DNA of 64,000 nt, taken from NCBI GenBank assembly GCA_033762255.1, contig JANRLT010000040.1:1-64000 (forward strand), written 5' to 3'. Below the pieces are notes generated by a model. The model was not told where the DNA came from and searched no databases. It saw only the letters and a list, made by a program, of their open reading frames with translations. The position numbers and the translations under genes are program-made. The DNA comes from Pirellulales bacterium. GTDB lineage: Bacteria; Planctomycetota; Planctomycetia; Pirellulales; JALHPA01. This document shows, in pieces, positions 1 through 8,476 of this stretch (positions are counted from its first letter, which is position 1; each line of letters starts with the position of its first letter).

Positions 1-1
1 C

Positions 2-295
2 TATCCGGGGGACTATAACCTGGATGGGCAGGTGGATGGCGCGGACTACGTTGTGGTGGATAGCAACCTGGGGACCACCACGCCGGGACTATCGGGCGGT
101 TGGACGCTGGGTGATGGCGACTTTGACGGGTTGATCACCCCTGCGGATTACCTGCCGATTGATAGCAACTTTGGCAGCGGTGTGGGGAACCCCCTGGGAG
201 GCAACCCCGTCGTGAACGCCATCCCCGAACCGAGCGCCTGGGTCCTGGGAAGCCTGGCCGCCATTTGCTTTACCTGGGGTCGTCGTCGCAAATAA
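2..295 (+). CDS. PEP-CTERM protein with dockerin-like repeats (3' end only)
   Basis: The gene enters from the left edge, so only its last 97 codons are visible and the true start is outside the window. Two short Asp/Asn-rich loops (GDYNLDGQVDGADY and GDGDFDGLITPADY) resemble dockerin type I calcium-binding repeats. They are followed by a classic PEP-CTERM sorting tail: the IPEPS motif, a hydrophobic stretch and a terminal RRRK. Proteins of this build are exported and then processed by an exosortase. The role of the missing N-terminal part cannot be told. The next gene is convergent, 42 bases downstream. Confidence 0.8.
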   Translation, partial: YPGDYNLDGQVDGADYVVVDSNLGTTTPGLSGGWTLGDGDFDGLITPADYLPIDSNFGSGVGNPLGGNPVVNAIPEPSAWVLGSLAAICFTWGRRRK

Positions 296-337
296 AATAT
301 TGAGTTTAAACAATAAATCTTGAGGAAATACTATTTT

Positions 338-1924
338 TTACGCACCCAGTTCATCCCAACTGGGTCGCCACCAGGGGACCGGCGGGAACAGCGTTTGGGC
401 CAGTTGCAGGGCGGCGTTGGTCGTGGCCGATATGCGCCCTGCGGCGTGGGCCTCTCGCACACAGCCATGCCCCAATAACAAGCGGGTCAATTCCGCCGTT
501 TTTAACTGTAGGTAAGCGCGGCCCAACTTGCCGGGGATCCATTGCACCGATTTACGATTCAGGACTAATTGGCCTTTTTGGCCTTCAAAGTGAAAGCCCA
601 ATTCACATGGTCCCTTGATCCCCGCGGCTTGCGCGCGGGAGAGGATTTCTGGGCCTAGGCGGGCGATCAAGGAGGCAAAATCCAGAATTTTTACCATGAG
701 GGCTTCGCCGCCGTCCGCTTCGCTTTGATTAAATTGACCGCCGCTATCGGCGATATAACCGTGGACTTCGCAGCCAGGCGCGGCCTCCACGGCCAATTCT
801 TGGCGGTCGTTTTCGATCATTTCACCGCACGCCCGCGCCAATAGTTGCTCGGCCGTGGTGGGATAGGCGGGATCGGTTACCAGTTCAACGACTCGCTGGC
901 CCCGCATAATGGCGTAACCGGTTAGCGGGGCGCGGGTGTCCTCTAGATCCATCCGGTCCCGCCCATGAATGGCCACCAAAATATGATCAAAGGCCTTGCG
1001 GCTGATTAGCCAGCGCCAATCTTCCTCGCCGCGGACCACGGCACCGTATGCCTGGGGCAAGTTCTGGGCATAGATCCGCATCAGCGCGGGTAACTCCACA
1101 TGCCGCCAATATCGAATTGACAAAGGGAACAGCCGTCCCGCCGGCAAGGCCGACAACCGGGCCAATACTTCCCGCGCCCGCCCATGGGAGACGGAATGCC
1201 GACCGCATACCGCCCAACCTTGGCGGGCAAAAAAATGGGGGATTTTGGTGCGAAGGACGCCCAGCGGGGTCTGTTCGGCGCGCATGCGGGATTCCGCCGC
1301 GCGGACCAGGGCCGTGGCAAATCCCCGATCCTGATAACTGGGAAACGTGGCCAGCCAATGGAGTTGTTTGACGGGCAACTCGCAAGCTCCAAACTGCAAA
1401 ACGTAGTCCGTCACCAAGGTATGGGCGGCTAAGCGATCGCGGTGCTTAACCAGCAAGCGTTGCTGCGGGTCGTAGCCGGGACGCTCGCTCCAGGCGTGAA
1501 AGTCGTCCCGCGACGGGGCATGAAACACATTCAGCAGCAGTTGCTGAATATCGGGATGATCGCCGGAACGGGCCGGTTGGACAAGGACCGGTTCGCTGGG
1601 ACGCCGGGGAGTTGGCGTGGAACGGGGAACCAAGCGAGTGCGGGTAATCCCCGCGGAAGCCGAAAGCGAGGGACGCCGATCCGTGGTGGGAGGCGTTTGG
1701 ACGGCATCTTCCGGGAGGCGGGGGGTTGCCCGGAGGGGCAAGGGTTTTTCTAGTAGACCGCTGGTTAATTTCCGTTTTTCAGCCCCGATGGTGCTTTTTG
1801 CGGGGGAACGGTTTTTGTCGGCGACTGGCCGTAAAAGAGAATCGGCACGGGGGCTTGCGACGGGGGAAAGTGTTGTGGCCGAGGAGTTCGAATCCGAAAA
1901 ATTCGAAAAATGGTGTTGCGCCAT
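338..1924 (-). CDS. GNAT N-acetyltransferase with SCP2-like C-terminal domain (Eis-like layout)
   Basis: This encodes 528 residues. The first ~110 are Ser/Pro/Arg-rich and probably disordered. Residues ~113-260 look like a GNAT fold, with the acetyl-CoA-binding motif A around QDRGFATALVRAAE. A weaker second GNAT-like region follows, and the last ~110 residues resemble the SCP2-type domain that closes Eis-family acetyltransferases. The expected chemistry is transfer of an acetyl group from acetyl-CoA to an amine; the substrate is unknown. There is no signal peptide, so it is probably cytoplasmic. The long disordered N-terminus is unusual, and an internal start near the GNAT domain is possible. 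The family call is confident; the Eis comparison is an inference from domain order. Confidence 0.75.
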   Translation of the reverse strand: MAQHHFSNFSDSNSSATTLSPVASPRADSLLRPVADKNRSPAKSTIGAEKRKLTSGLLEKPLPLRATPRLPEDAVQTPPTTDRRPSLSASAGITRTRLVPRSTPTPRRPSEPVLVQPARSGDHPDIQQLLLNVFHAPSRDDFHAWSERPGYDPQQRLLVKHRDRLAAHTLVTDYVLQFGACELPVKQLHWLATFPSYQDRGFATALVRAAESRMRAEQTPLGVLRTKIPHFFARQGWAVCGRHSVSHGRAREVLARLSALPAGRLFPLSIRYWRHVELPALMRIYAQNLPQAYGAVVRGEEDWRWLISRKAFDHILVAIHGRDRMDLEDTRAPLTGYAIMRGQRVVELVTDPAYPTTAEQLLARACGEMIENDRQELAVEAAPGCEVHGYIADSGGQFNQSEADGGEALMVKILDFASLIARLGPEILSRAQAAGIKGPCELGFHFEGQKGQLVLNRKSVQWIPGKLGRAYLQLKTAELTRLLLGHGCVREAHAAGRISATTNAALQLAQTLFPPVPWWRPSWDELGA

Positions 1925-2374
1925 AGCGACATCCTTGTGGCAAGTAGAAAGCGTTCCATCAACACGATTTCCACAACTTAGGCGATGCTAGCGCAAATTT
2001 CAATAACTTTTCAAGCTCAACTTACAATTTTTCGAAAATTCGTAAGGTCAATCCCTGCCGGATGATAGGATTCTTAAATAATTTTCAGTCATTTCCAGAC
2101 TGGATAGTCCAGTAGGCCTCAAAAATAATACGCTCCGGGTAAATATCCAACACTTTTTCCCCAAAATGCCGTGGTCTCGGGATAACCAGAGGACACCCCC
2201 TTCCCAATAATTACCAGACAATAGAAAAACTCCGTTTATCCTTATGATCCGTTTTAACCCGATTTTACCCCTCCCTTCCAATTATAAGGTATATATTCGA
2301 TGAGTCGCAGTGGCCTGTTGATGGGCCCAGGGCCTTGATGACGCATTTGCAAATTGACTGGCAGACCCACCACT
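1925..2374. other. AT-richer intergenic region, no gene seen
   Basis: About 450 bases lie between two divergently arranged genes. Composition is more AT-rich than in the flanking genes, and a near-palindrome (AATTTTTCGAAAATT) occurs at 2026-2040. Promoters for both flanking genes should lie here, but I could not fix a convincing -35/-10 pair. The short reading frames in the region show no recognisable protein features. Confidence 0.5.
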
Positions 2375-2740
2375 ATGATCAGCCGCCCCTGGCTTGACGA
2401 GCAGGAAGCCCCGTTGACCGGCAAAAAATCCGGCACCACGGATCAAGCCCCCTCGTCTCCCCGTCGCCAGCGGGTCTATCTCTGGGCGGCTCCAATTCAG
2501 GGAGAGGAGCTTCCCCGCCGCGAAAGCTTTGTTTGTGTGAAGCCTGCGGCTATTTCGGGGCAACGGATCACGTTTGCCTGGGTGGGGGAATTTCCCTGGC
2601 AACGAACCATGCTGGCGATTGGCACCAAAAGTGAGGCGGCTTATTTGCTGGGGGAGGTATTATCCCAGAGATACGACACCCAAGGACGGTTATTGGTGGA
2701 ATGCGGTTTGGTCGAACGTTACGAATCCAAAAAGCCCTGA
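2375..2740 (+). CDS. hypothetical protein
   Basis: This is a 121-residue soluble protein that I do not recognise. I chose the ATG at 2375; a TTG at 2354 would add seven residues. The N-terminal ~35 residues are polar and low in structure. The remainder (from about RQRVYLWAAPIQ) reads like a small alpha/beta domain with a plausible globular composition. It has no signal peptide, membrane segment or metal motif. It precedes the LptF/LptG-type permease on the same strand by 166 bases, which is too far to argue for an operon. That it is a real gene rests on length, codon composition and absence of a better frame. Confidence 0.5.
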   Translation: MISRPWLDEQEAPLTGKKSGTTDQAPSSPRRQRVYLWAAPIQGEELPRRESFVCVKPAAISGQRITFAWVGEFPWQRTMLAIGTKSEAAYLLGEVLSQRYDTQGRLLVECGLVERYESKKP

Positions 2741-2906
2741 GTCGCCCAGGCTCCCTAGGTTGCTTATTTTATTTCTTTCGCCTGATTTGCACGTCGAATG
2801 CCGCATGATCGTCAGTTCGATCTTGTGGTAATCACATCTGGCTGCTAGCATTCTTCCCGCATTGTTTTTGGAAGGGGCATTTTCGCGGATTGCGGGGTTG
2901 GCGGAC

Positions 2907-4052
2907 ATGTTAACAATTTTTGACCGATATTTGATCGGACAGTTTTTTTGGACGTGGCTGGTGTGCTTTATTAGCTTGACCGGGCTGTACGTCATGATCG
3001 ACGCGTTTGGTAATTTGGATGATTTTTTAGCATATGCGCAACGGACCGAAACCAGTCCCCTAGCGGTGATGGGGGAATACTATCTCTTTCGGTCGTTGGC
3101 CTTTTTTGACCGGACCAGCGGGATTTTGGCGCTAGTGGCGGCCATGTTTACGTTGGCCGGTTTGCAGCGGCACCAGGAACTTACCGCGATTCTTGCGGCG
3201 GGCATCTCTCCCCGGCGGGCAATTTCCGGATTGATTTTGATGGGCGGGGGCTTGGCCATTGTGGCCGCCGCCGGACGCGAGGTCGTATTGCCGCAATATC
3301 GGGAAAAACTAACCCGCACGGCGCAAGACCTGGGGGGCAAAACACAGCGCAAGTTGGACCCGCGGCCCGATTATTGGAGCGGGATTATTTTGCGGGGGAG
3401 GGGATTATCGTTGGATTCCAAAGAGATCTTGGAGCCTAACTTTTCCCTTCCGCGGGCCGCCGCGGCGACCTGGGGCCGGACGCTCGTCGCCCGCACGGCT
3501 AGTTACGAGTCGGGGAACGCCGACCATCCCGCGGGCTATCGTTTAAAGGGTGTAACCCAGCCTGTGGCGATAGACAAAAAGCCGGGATGGCGGTTGTCCA
3601 GCGCCGAGCAAGTTCTTTGGACCGCGGCGGAAGCAAACTGGCTGGCGCACGATGAGGCGTTTGTGGCCAGCGAAGTCGCCTTTGAGCTATTGGTCGATCC
3701 ACTCAGTTGGCGGCAGTATGCCTCGACCGCGGAGTTGGTCGCCGGATTGTATCGGCGGGGGATGGACTACGGAAACGATGTGCGCGTGGGGATTCACGCG
3801 CGGTTGCTGCAACCCGCACTGGATGTGCTGCTGTTGCTTTTGGGCCTGCCGCTCCTGCTGCGAGGGCAAAACCGTAACGTCTTTCTGGCCGTGGGCTGGT
3901 GCGTGGTGGTTGTGATCGGGTTTATGGTGGTGGTGCTGGGCTGCCAGTACCTGGGGAGCAGCTATTTGATCAGTCCGTCGTTGGGGGCGTGGCTACCTCT
4001 GCTGATTTTTGTGCCACTGACGTCGTATGCGGGTGAGGCGCTGTGGGAGTAA
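2907..4052 (+). CDS. LptF/LptG (YjgP/YjgQ) family permease
   Basis: The 381-residue protein begins MLTIFDRYLIGQFFWTW, the typical opening of LptF/LptG permeases: a cytoplasmic DRYL motif leading into TM1. About six membrane segments are visible: three in the first ~130 residues and three in the last ~110. A soluble periplasmic-type region of about 140 residues lies between them. Family members pair with LptB2 to lift lipopolysaccharide from the inner membrane. No partner permease or lptB is next to it, so whether it serves LPS or another lipid is open. The start at 2907 is preferred over the upstream GTG/TTG-type starts because it aligns with the family N-terminus. Confidence 0.85.
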   Translation: MLTIFDRYLIGQFFWTWLVCFISLTGLYVMIDAFGNLDDFLAYAQRTETSPLAVMGEYYLFRSLAFFDRTSGILALVAAMFTLAGLQRHQELTAILAAGISPRRAISGLILMGGGLAIVAAAGREVVLPQYREKLTRTAQDLGGKTQRKLDPRPDYWSGIILRGRGLSLDSKEILEPNFSLPRAAAATWGRTLVARTASYESGNADHPAGYRLKGVTQPVAIDKKPGWRLSSAEQVLWTAAEANWLAHDEAFVASEVAFELLVDPLSWRQYASTAELVAGLYRRGMDYGNDVRVGIHARLLQPALDVLLLLLGLPLLLRGQNRNVFLAVGWCVVVVIGFMVVVLGCQYLGSSYLISPSLGAWLPLLIFVPLTSYAGEALWE

Positions 4053-4183
4053 TTTTTTGCGGATTTTACCGTTTTATAAGAGTAGAATAACTTGCGGGCG
4101 TGGGACGTATCGGATTTTCCCGAAATACTTATTCCCCGTGGCGGGGGTTAGCTGTGTCAAGGGGAAGATAAGCTTACTTCAAC

Positions 4184-4482
4184 ATGCTCGAGATCAAATA
4201 CTCTGGTGACGCCCTGTGGGCGAGAATCGAGCGAGCTATCGGATTGTCAAGGATCGTTTGCATCGCGTAACCAATTCCCCCCATGCGGCTCAAATTCCTT
4301 ATGCGATGATTGGCGACCATGCCGTGCAACACTGGGTGGCCCAGGTGGATGAGGCAGTGGTGCGTAACACGCGGGATGTGGACATAATCCTCAACCGTGC
4401 GGACTTGGCACGGGCAGCGGCGGAGTTGGCTCCGCATGGTCAATTATGTGGATTGTGTTTAGCGGGGCAGCGGCATATTTGA
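4184..4482 (+). pseudogene. frameshifted, truncated nucleotidyltransferase-like gene
   Basis: Two reading frames together recall a family of nucleotidyltransferase-fold proteins common in planctomycetes. From the ATG at 4184, the frame reads MLEIKYSGDALWARIERA and then hits a stop at 4268-4270. At about 4240 the homology jumps to another frame, which reads VKDRLHRVTN, then IPYAMIGDHAVQHW and VRNTRDVDIILNRADL. That segment carries the catalytic D-x-D (DVD) of the fold. The similarity then collapses into GQLCGLCLAGQRHI and a stop at 4480-4482. So I see a one-base deletion (or two-base insertion) near 4235-4245 plus loss of the C-terminal half. The gene is probably dead. Family recognition is from memory of the motif pattern. 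Confidence 0.55.
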
Positions 4483-4621
4483 CATAAAACATTTTTTCGG
4501 TCTATGTCAGAATATTTCCCCGAGTTAGCAACAGGGTCATTTCTTTCCCACCCTTGTTCTTTATAGAATAGTATTTGACTGCGTTTGTCCCTTTATTGCT
4601 AATTATTCAGCTTTTCCCCCC

Positions 4622-6862
4622 ATGCCCACGCTCGCCGACAGTTTGTCTTCTAGCACCGCGCGGGCGTTGGCTGTAAAACGACGGCCAGACTTGGTGGTCA
4701 AGCAGTCCCGTTACCAGGGGAGCTTGTACTGGATTGTCAAGGATCCGCTGGGGCTGGCGTATTTTCGCTTTCAAGAGGAAGAATTTGCGATTTTGAACAT
4801 GCTCGACGGGCGAACCAGCCTGGACGAGATGAAGCGCCGCTTCGAAAAACAGTTTGCCCCGCAAAAAATCACGCTGGACGAGCTGGGCCGTCTGATCGGC
4901 ATGTTGCATCGCAGCCATTTAGTCATTGCCGATCTGCCGGGGCAGGGGCCACAACTGCTCAAACGGCACAAGGATCGCCAATGGCGCGAACTGTGGGGCA
5001 AATTCGCCAATATTCTGGCAATTCGGTTCAAAGGGATCGACCCCGAGAGGATCTTAACCGCGCTATTGCCCTGGTTTGGGTGGCTCTTTACCTGGTACGG
5101 GGCGGTCATTGTCCTGGGAACCGCGATATCCGCGCTTTTGTTGGTGCTTGTCCAGTTTGATCAATTTCAAAGTAAGCTACCGACCTTTCACGAATTTTTT
5201 GCCGCGCGCAACTGGTTTTGGCTGGGCTTGGCGCTGGCGGTGACCAAAATTTTTCACGAGTTTGGCCACGGTTTGTCCTGTAAAAAGTTTGGCGGCGAAT
5301 GCCACGAAATGGGGGCCATGCTCTTGGTCTTTACCCCGTGCCTGTATTGCAATGTCTCGGACTCGTGGATGCTCCCTAGTAAATGGCAGCGGGCGATGAT
5401 TGGCGCGGCGGGGATGTATGTGGAGCTATTTATCGCCGGGCTGGCCACGTTTGGCTGGTGGTTTAGCCAGCCGGGGTTGTTTAATTTTCTTTGCCTGAGC
5501 ACGATGTTTGTCAGCTCCGTTAGTACCGTCATGTTTAACGCCAATCCCCTCATGCGATACGACGGTTACTACATTTTGTCGGATCTGGCGGAAATCCCCA
5601 ATCTCCGCCAAAAAGCCACCACCATTCTGGGCCGCAAGCTGGGCGTGTGGTGCCTGGGATTAAAGGAACAGGACGACCCGTTTTTGCCCCAGCGTAATCA
5701 ATGGTTTTTTGCCCTGTATAGCGTCGCCGCCACGGTTTATCTGTGGATTGTGTCCATTTCCATTCTGTTCTTTTTGTATCATGTATTTGAAGGGAACGGC
5801 CTGCGGGTGCTGGGCCAATTGCTGGCGTTGGCGTCGTTCGCCAGTTTGCTGGTCATGCCAATGTGGAATTTATACAAGTTCTTTTCCGCGCCGGGGAGGA
5901 TGGAGCAAGTGAAGGCTAAAAATGTCACGATTACCGGATTCATCTTGGCTGGAGTGATCGGCGCGATTGTGCTGATTCCGCTGCCATACCGCGTGTTTAG
6001 CTCGGTGGAGGTCCATCCCAGCCGCGCCCATCCGGTGTATGTGGAGGTAAGCGGGGAAATCGTGGAGGTTTTTGTCAATGAAGGGGACCGCGTCACTCCG
6101 GGAACTAAATTGGCCCAACTCAAGAATGAAAAGCTGGAGTTGGATATCAATGAATTGGAGCAAAAAACCGAAGACCTGCGCAAGCGGTTCCAATCGCTCC
6201 TACGCGAAAGACACGATCCGCGCTCGAGCGCGGGAAATGAAATTGCCACCATTCGCAAGCAATTGGAGGTCGCCGAACAACAATTAGAATTAAAATTGCA
6301 AGACTTGGACCGTTTGATCCTGGTGGCGGATGTGGCGGGAACGATTATTTCTCCCCCCGCTCTCCCCGAACCCCCCGTTGACGAGGATGGCAAGCTTCCC
6401 GGCTGGTCGGGTACCCCCCTCCAAGCCAAAAATCGCGGGGCCGTCCTGGAAATGGCCACGCTCTTTTGCTTGATCGGCAACCCCCAAGAATTAGAAGCCA
6501 TCATGGTGATCGACCAGACCGAGGTCGATTTTGTCCGTCCCGGCCAAGCCGTCGAGATCAAGCTGGACTCGCTGCCGCATGAAATGTTATCCAGCACGCT
6601 GGAAAGTATTTCCAGTTCTAGGGTTACGGCAATATCACGGGCCAATAGCGTCAAAACCGGGGGAGAAATCGAAACTCAGACCGACCAAAAAGGGATCGAA
6701 CGGCCGATTAGCACTTCTTATGAAGCCAAAGCGCGGTTTGACGATTCCCGCAGCTTATTGTTGCCGGGGATGCGCGGCAGGGCCCGCATCCATGCCGACC
6801 CGCAAACCCTCGGGCAGCGGGCGTTGCGGTTGGTGCTGCAAACCCTCAACTTTAAGCTGTAA
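4622..6862 (+). CDS. PqqD-like / site-2 protease (M50) / HlyD fusion protein
   Basis: This 746-residue membrane protein has three parts. Residues ~20-110 resemble a PqqD-type peptide-binding domain. Residues ~140-450 hold several membrane segments with the M50 zinc motif HEFGHG near residue 212 and the second metal motif NPLMRYDGYYILSD near 307. From ~465 there is a biotinyl-lipoyl/HlyD barrel (VEVSGEIVEVFVNEGDRV), a coiled-coil hairpin (~500-560) and a beta-barrel tail. M50 proteases cut substrates within the membrane, and HlyD proteins bridge to exporters; PqqD domains hand peptides to maturation enzymes. Such fusions are known in planctomycetes, but the substrate is not. No ABC exporter or radical SAM gene is adjacent. 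Confidence 0.8.
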   Translation: MPTLADSLSSSTARALAVKRRPDLVVKQSRYQGSLYWIVKDPLGLAYFRFQEEEFAILNMLDGRTSLDEMKRRFEKQFAPQKITLDELGRLIGMLHRSHLVIADLPGQGPQLLKRHKDRQWRELWGKFANILAIRFKGIDPERILTALLPWFGWLFTWYGAVIVLGTAISALLLVLVQFDQFQSKLPTFHEFFAARNWFWLGLALAVTKIFHEFGHGLSCKKFGGECHEMGAMLLVFTPCLYCNVSDSWMLPSKWQRAMIGAAGMYVELFIAGLATFGWWFSQPGLFNFLCLSTMFVSSVSTVMFNANPLMRYDGYYILSDLAEIPNLRQKATTILGRKLGVWCLGLKEQDDPFLPQRNQWFFALYSVAATVYLWIVSISILFFLYHVFEGNGLRVLGQLLALASFASLLVMPMWNLYKFFSAPGRMEQVKAKNVTITGFILAGVIGAIVLIPLPYRVFSSVEVHPSRAHPVYVEVSGEIVEVFVNEGDRVTPGTKLAQLKNEKLELDINELEQKTEDLRKRFQSLLRERHDPRSSAGNEIATIRKQLEVAEQQLELKLQDLDRLILVADVAGTIISPPALPEPPVDEDGKLPGWSGTPLQAKNRGAVLEMATLFCLIGNPQELEAIMVIDQTEVDFVRPGQAVEIKLDSLPHEMLSSTLESISSSRVTAISRANSVKTGGEIETQTDQKGIERPISTSYEAKARFDDSRSLLLPGMRGRARIHADPQTLGQRALRLVLQTLNFKL

Positions 6863-7102
6863 ATCGTGCCATAAAATAATTGCCATATTTTGGATAGCTG
6901 TTTATCGCGCCAAGAGAAATTACCTCTTTCTGCCAATTCGAAAATTTTCACAAATTGTTCGTGCAATCTGGTGCGAAGAGAGGTATAAAGAAGTTCTTGT
7001 CTCAGGGGATCGTTTTGCCGGAAATAGACGGGGGTCGTCGTTTTCTGGCGGGTAGGATTTTGACCTGTAGGGGTCAATTTCCGCATTACGGGGAAAATTA
7101 TC

Positions 7103-8131
7103 ATGATTGAGCGTCGTCGCACGCGCCCTGCCGCGCATGGCTGTGCCGGTTCTGTCCGTGGTTTCACACTTGTGGAATTGCTCGTTGTTATCGCCATTAT
7201 TGGCATTCTTGTCGCGTTGCTACTTCCCGCGATTCAAATGGCTCGCGAGGCAGGTCTACGCAACTCTTGCCGCAATAACTTACGGCAATTTGGCGTCGCC
7301 GCCCAAAACCATATCAGCGCCGCAAAGGTGTTTCCCACCGGCGGCTGGGGCTGGGGTTGGGCCGGTGATCCGGATTTGGGCGTGGGTAAAAACCAACCCA
7401 GCGGCTGGATGTTTTGCATTTTGCCCTATATCGAAGAAAAAGACGTGTACGACATGGGGAAAGGTCCCCCTAACAGCAAGCAAAAGCTGGCGGGTATTTC
7501 CCGGGCAATTGAAACCGTCGTCCCCAGTTACTTTTGTCCGTCACGGCGGCGGCCTGAGTCGATCCCGTTTACCCACGGGACGAACTACGCTAACGCCCAA
7601 CCACGGCCCAAGTATGTCGTGCGCAATGATTACGTGGCCTGCTCGGGAAGCGATCGGGATGGGGCACAACCATATGGACCATCAAGCTATGGTGATGCGG
7701 TAAGTTTTGAGAAAAATGGTGGTTGGAATAACTTTTCCAGAAGTGGTATTACTTTGTGTCGTGGTAGCGTACTGGTCAAGCATGTTACCGATGGCCTGAG
7801 CAAGACGCTGCTCTACGGTGAAAAATCGCTAAACCTGAAGTTCTTGGAAGCCATTAGCGGTACGGACCAGGACAACGACCAGGGTTGGAACCTGGGTTAT
7901 GACTGGGATGTGGTTCGTTGGACAGCGGGAACACCGATTCCCGACCGGTTTATCGAAGGGAGTTGGGGGTCCAATAGTAATTTGTTCGGGTCGGGACATC
8001 CCGCCGGATTGCAAATTGTGATGGCGGATGCCTCGGTCCATACGATATCGTTCGAAATTAACCGAGTCACTTTCCAGCGTCTGGGACATAAGAGTGACGG
8101 AAATATCATCGACCCCAATTGGAACAAGTAA
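7103..8131 (+). CDS. DUF1559 domain protein with type IV pilin-like N-terminus
   Basis: The 342-residue protein carries a prepilin peptidase site near residue 20 (G/FTLVELLVVIAIIGIL), with the conserved Glu at mature position 5, followed by the hydrophobic pilin helix. The rest is a DUF1559 domain, which ends with the usual H-x-G-G-like region (GHPAGLQIVMADASVHTI). This is one of the most expanded families in planctomycetes. Its members are thought to be pseudopilin-like envelope or secreted proteins, but their task is unknown. The gene stands alone on the plus strand and ends 32 bases before a perfect intrinsic terminator. Confidence 0.92.
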   Translation: MIERRRTRPAAHGCAGSVRGFTLVELLVVIAIIGILVALLLPAIQMAREAGLRNSCRNNLRQFGVAAQNHISAAKVFPTGGWGWGWAGDPDLGVGKNQPSGWMFCILPYIEEKDVYDMGKGPPNSKQKLAGISRAIETVVPSYFCPSRRRPESIPFTHGTNYANAQPRPKYVVRNDYVACSGSDRDGAQPYGPSSYGDAVSFEKNGGWNNFSRSGITLCRGSVLVKHVTDGLSKTLLYGEKSLNLKFLEAISGTDQDNDQGWNLGYDWDVVRWTAGTPIPDRFIEGSWGSNSNLFGSGHPAGLQIVMADASVHTISFEINRVTFQRLGHKSDGNIIDPNWNK

Positions 8132-8163
8132 GTTCCGGGATCGCTTGATTGCGGCTAATAAAC

Positions 8164-8193
8164 GGCGGAGAGCGCAGCTCTCCGCCTTTTTTT
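8164..8193 (+). terminator. strong intrinsic terminator of the DUF1559 gene
   Basis: A perfect 10-bp GC-rich stem (GGCGGAGAGC with GCTCTCCGCC) closes a three-base GCA loop and runs straight into seven T. It lies 32 bases after the stop codon at 8131. It is the cleanest intrinsic terminator in the window. Confidence 0.93.
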
Positions 8194-8476
8194 ATTTGCG
8201 CAGGGTGACGTATCGTATAACTCACCATCCGGTAGCGGAAATTTGCCAGAATTCCGACTAGCGTGCGGTGGAACTTTTGCTTGTTCTGCTATACAGCGCT
8301 CCAATGCTCTATACAAGTCCCGCCCGGCGGTCGGGACCTACGTGCGAAACGCAAACCACACTCTCCATTCTTCTACCTTCCAAACCCCACTCCCCAAAAC
8401 AAGTTCCGCTACCGCAGAGGGAATTCTTGCGAGTTCCGCTACAATTTTCTGCACTCCTCCAAACTCCACTCCTCCA
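8194..8476. other. convergent spacer with pyrimidine-rich tract
   Basis: This spacer between two convergent genes has no supported reading frame. It holds a short hairpin around 8312-8335 (GTCCCG...CGGGAC) and, from ~8355 to 8490, a strongly C/T-biased tract with repeated CTCCACTCCTCC-like words. The bias reaches the stop codon of the minus-strand gene. Confidence 0.5.

Noticed and set aside
32-295. Complete small protein starting at the GTG at 32
   Set aside because: The frame is open to the window edge and the upstream codons (YPGDYNLDGQ) complete the first dockerin-like loop.
1048-1991. Several plus-strand frames opposite the GNAT gene
   Set aside because: These are antisense shadows of a GC-rich gene; they are rich in Arg/Pro/Gly and have no domain.
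4575-4603. TTGACT-17-GCTAAT promoter for the M50/HlyD gene
   Set aside because: The -10 is weak and the start would leave only about 12 bases of leader before the ATG, so I did not list it.
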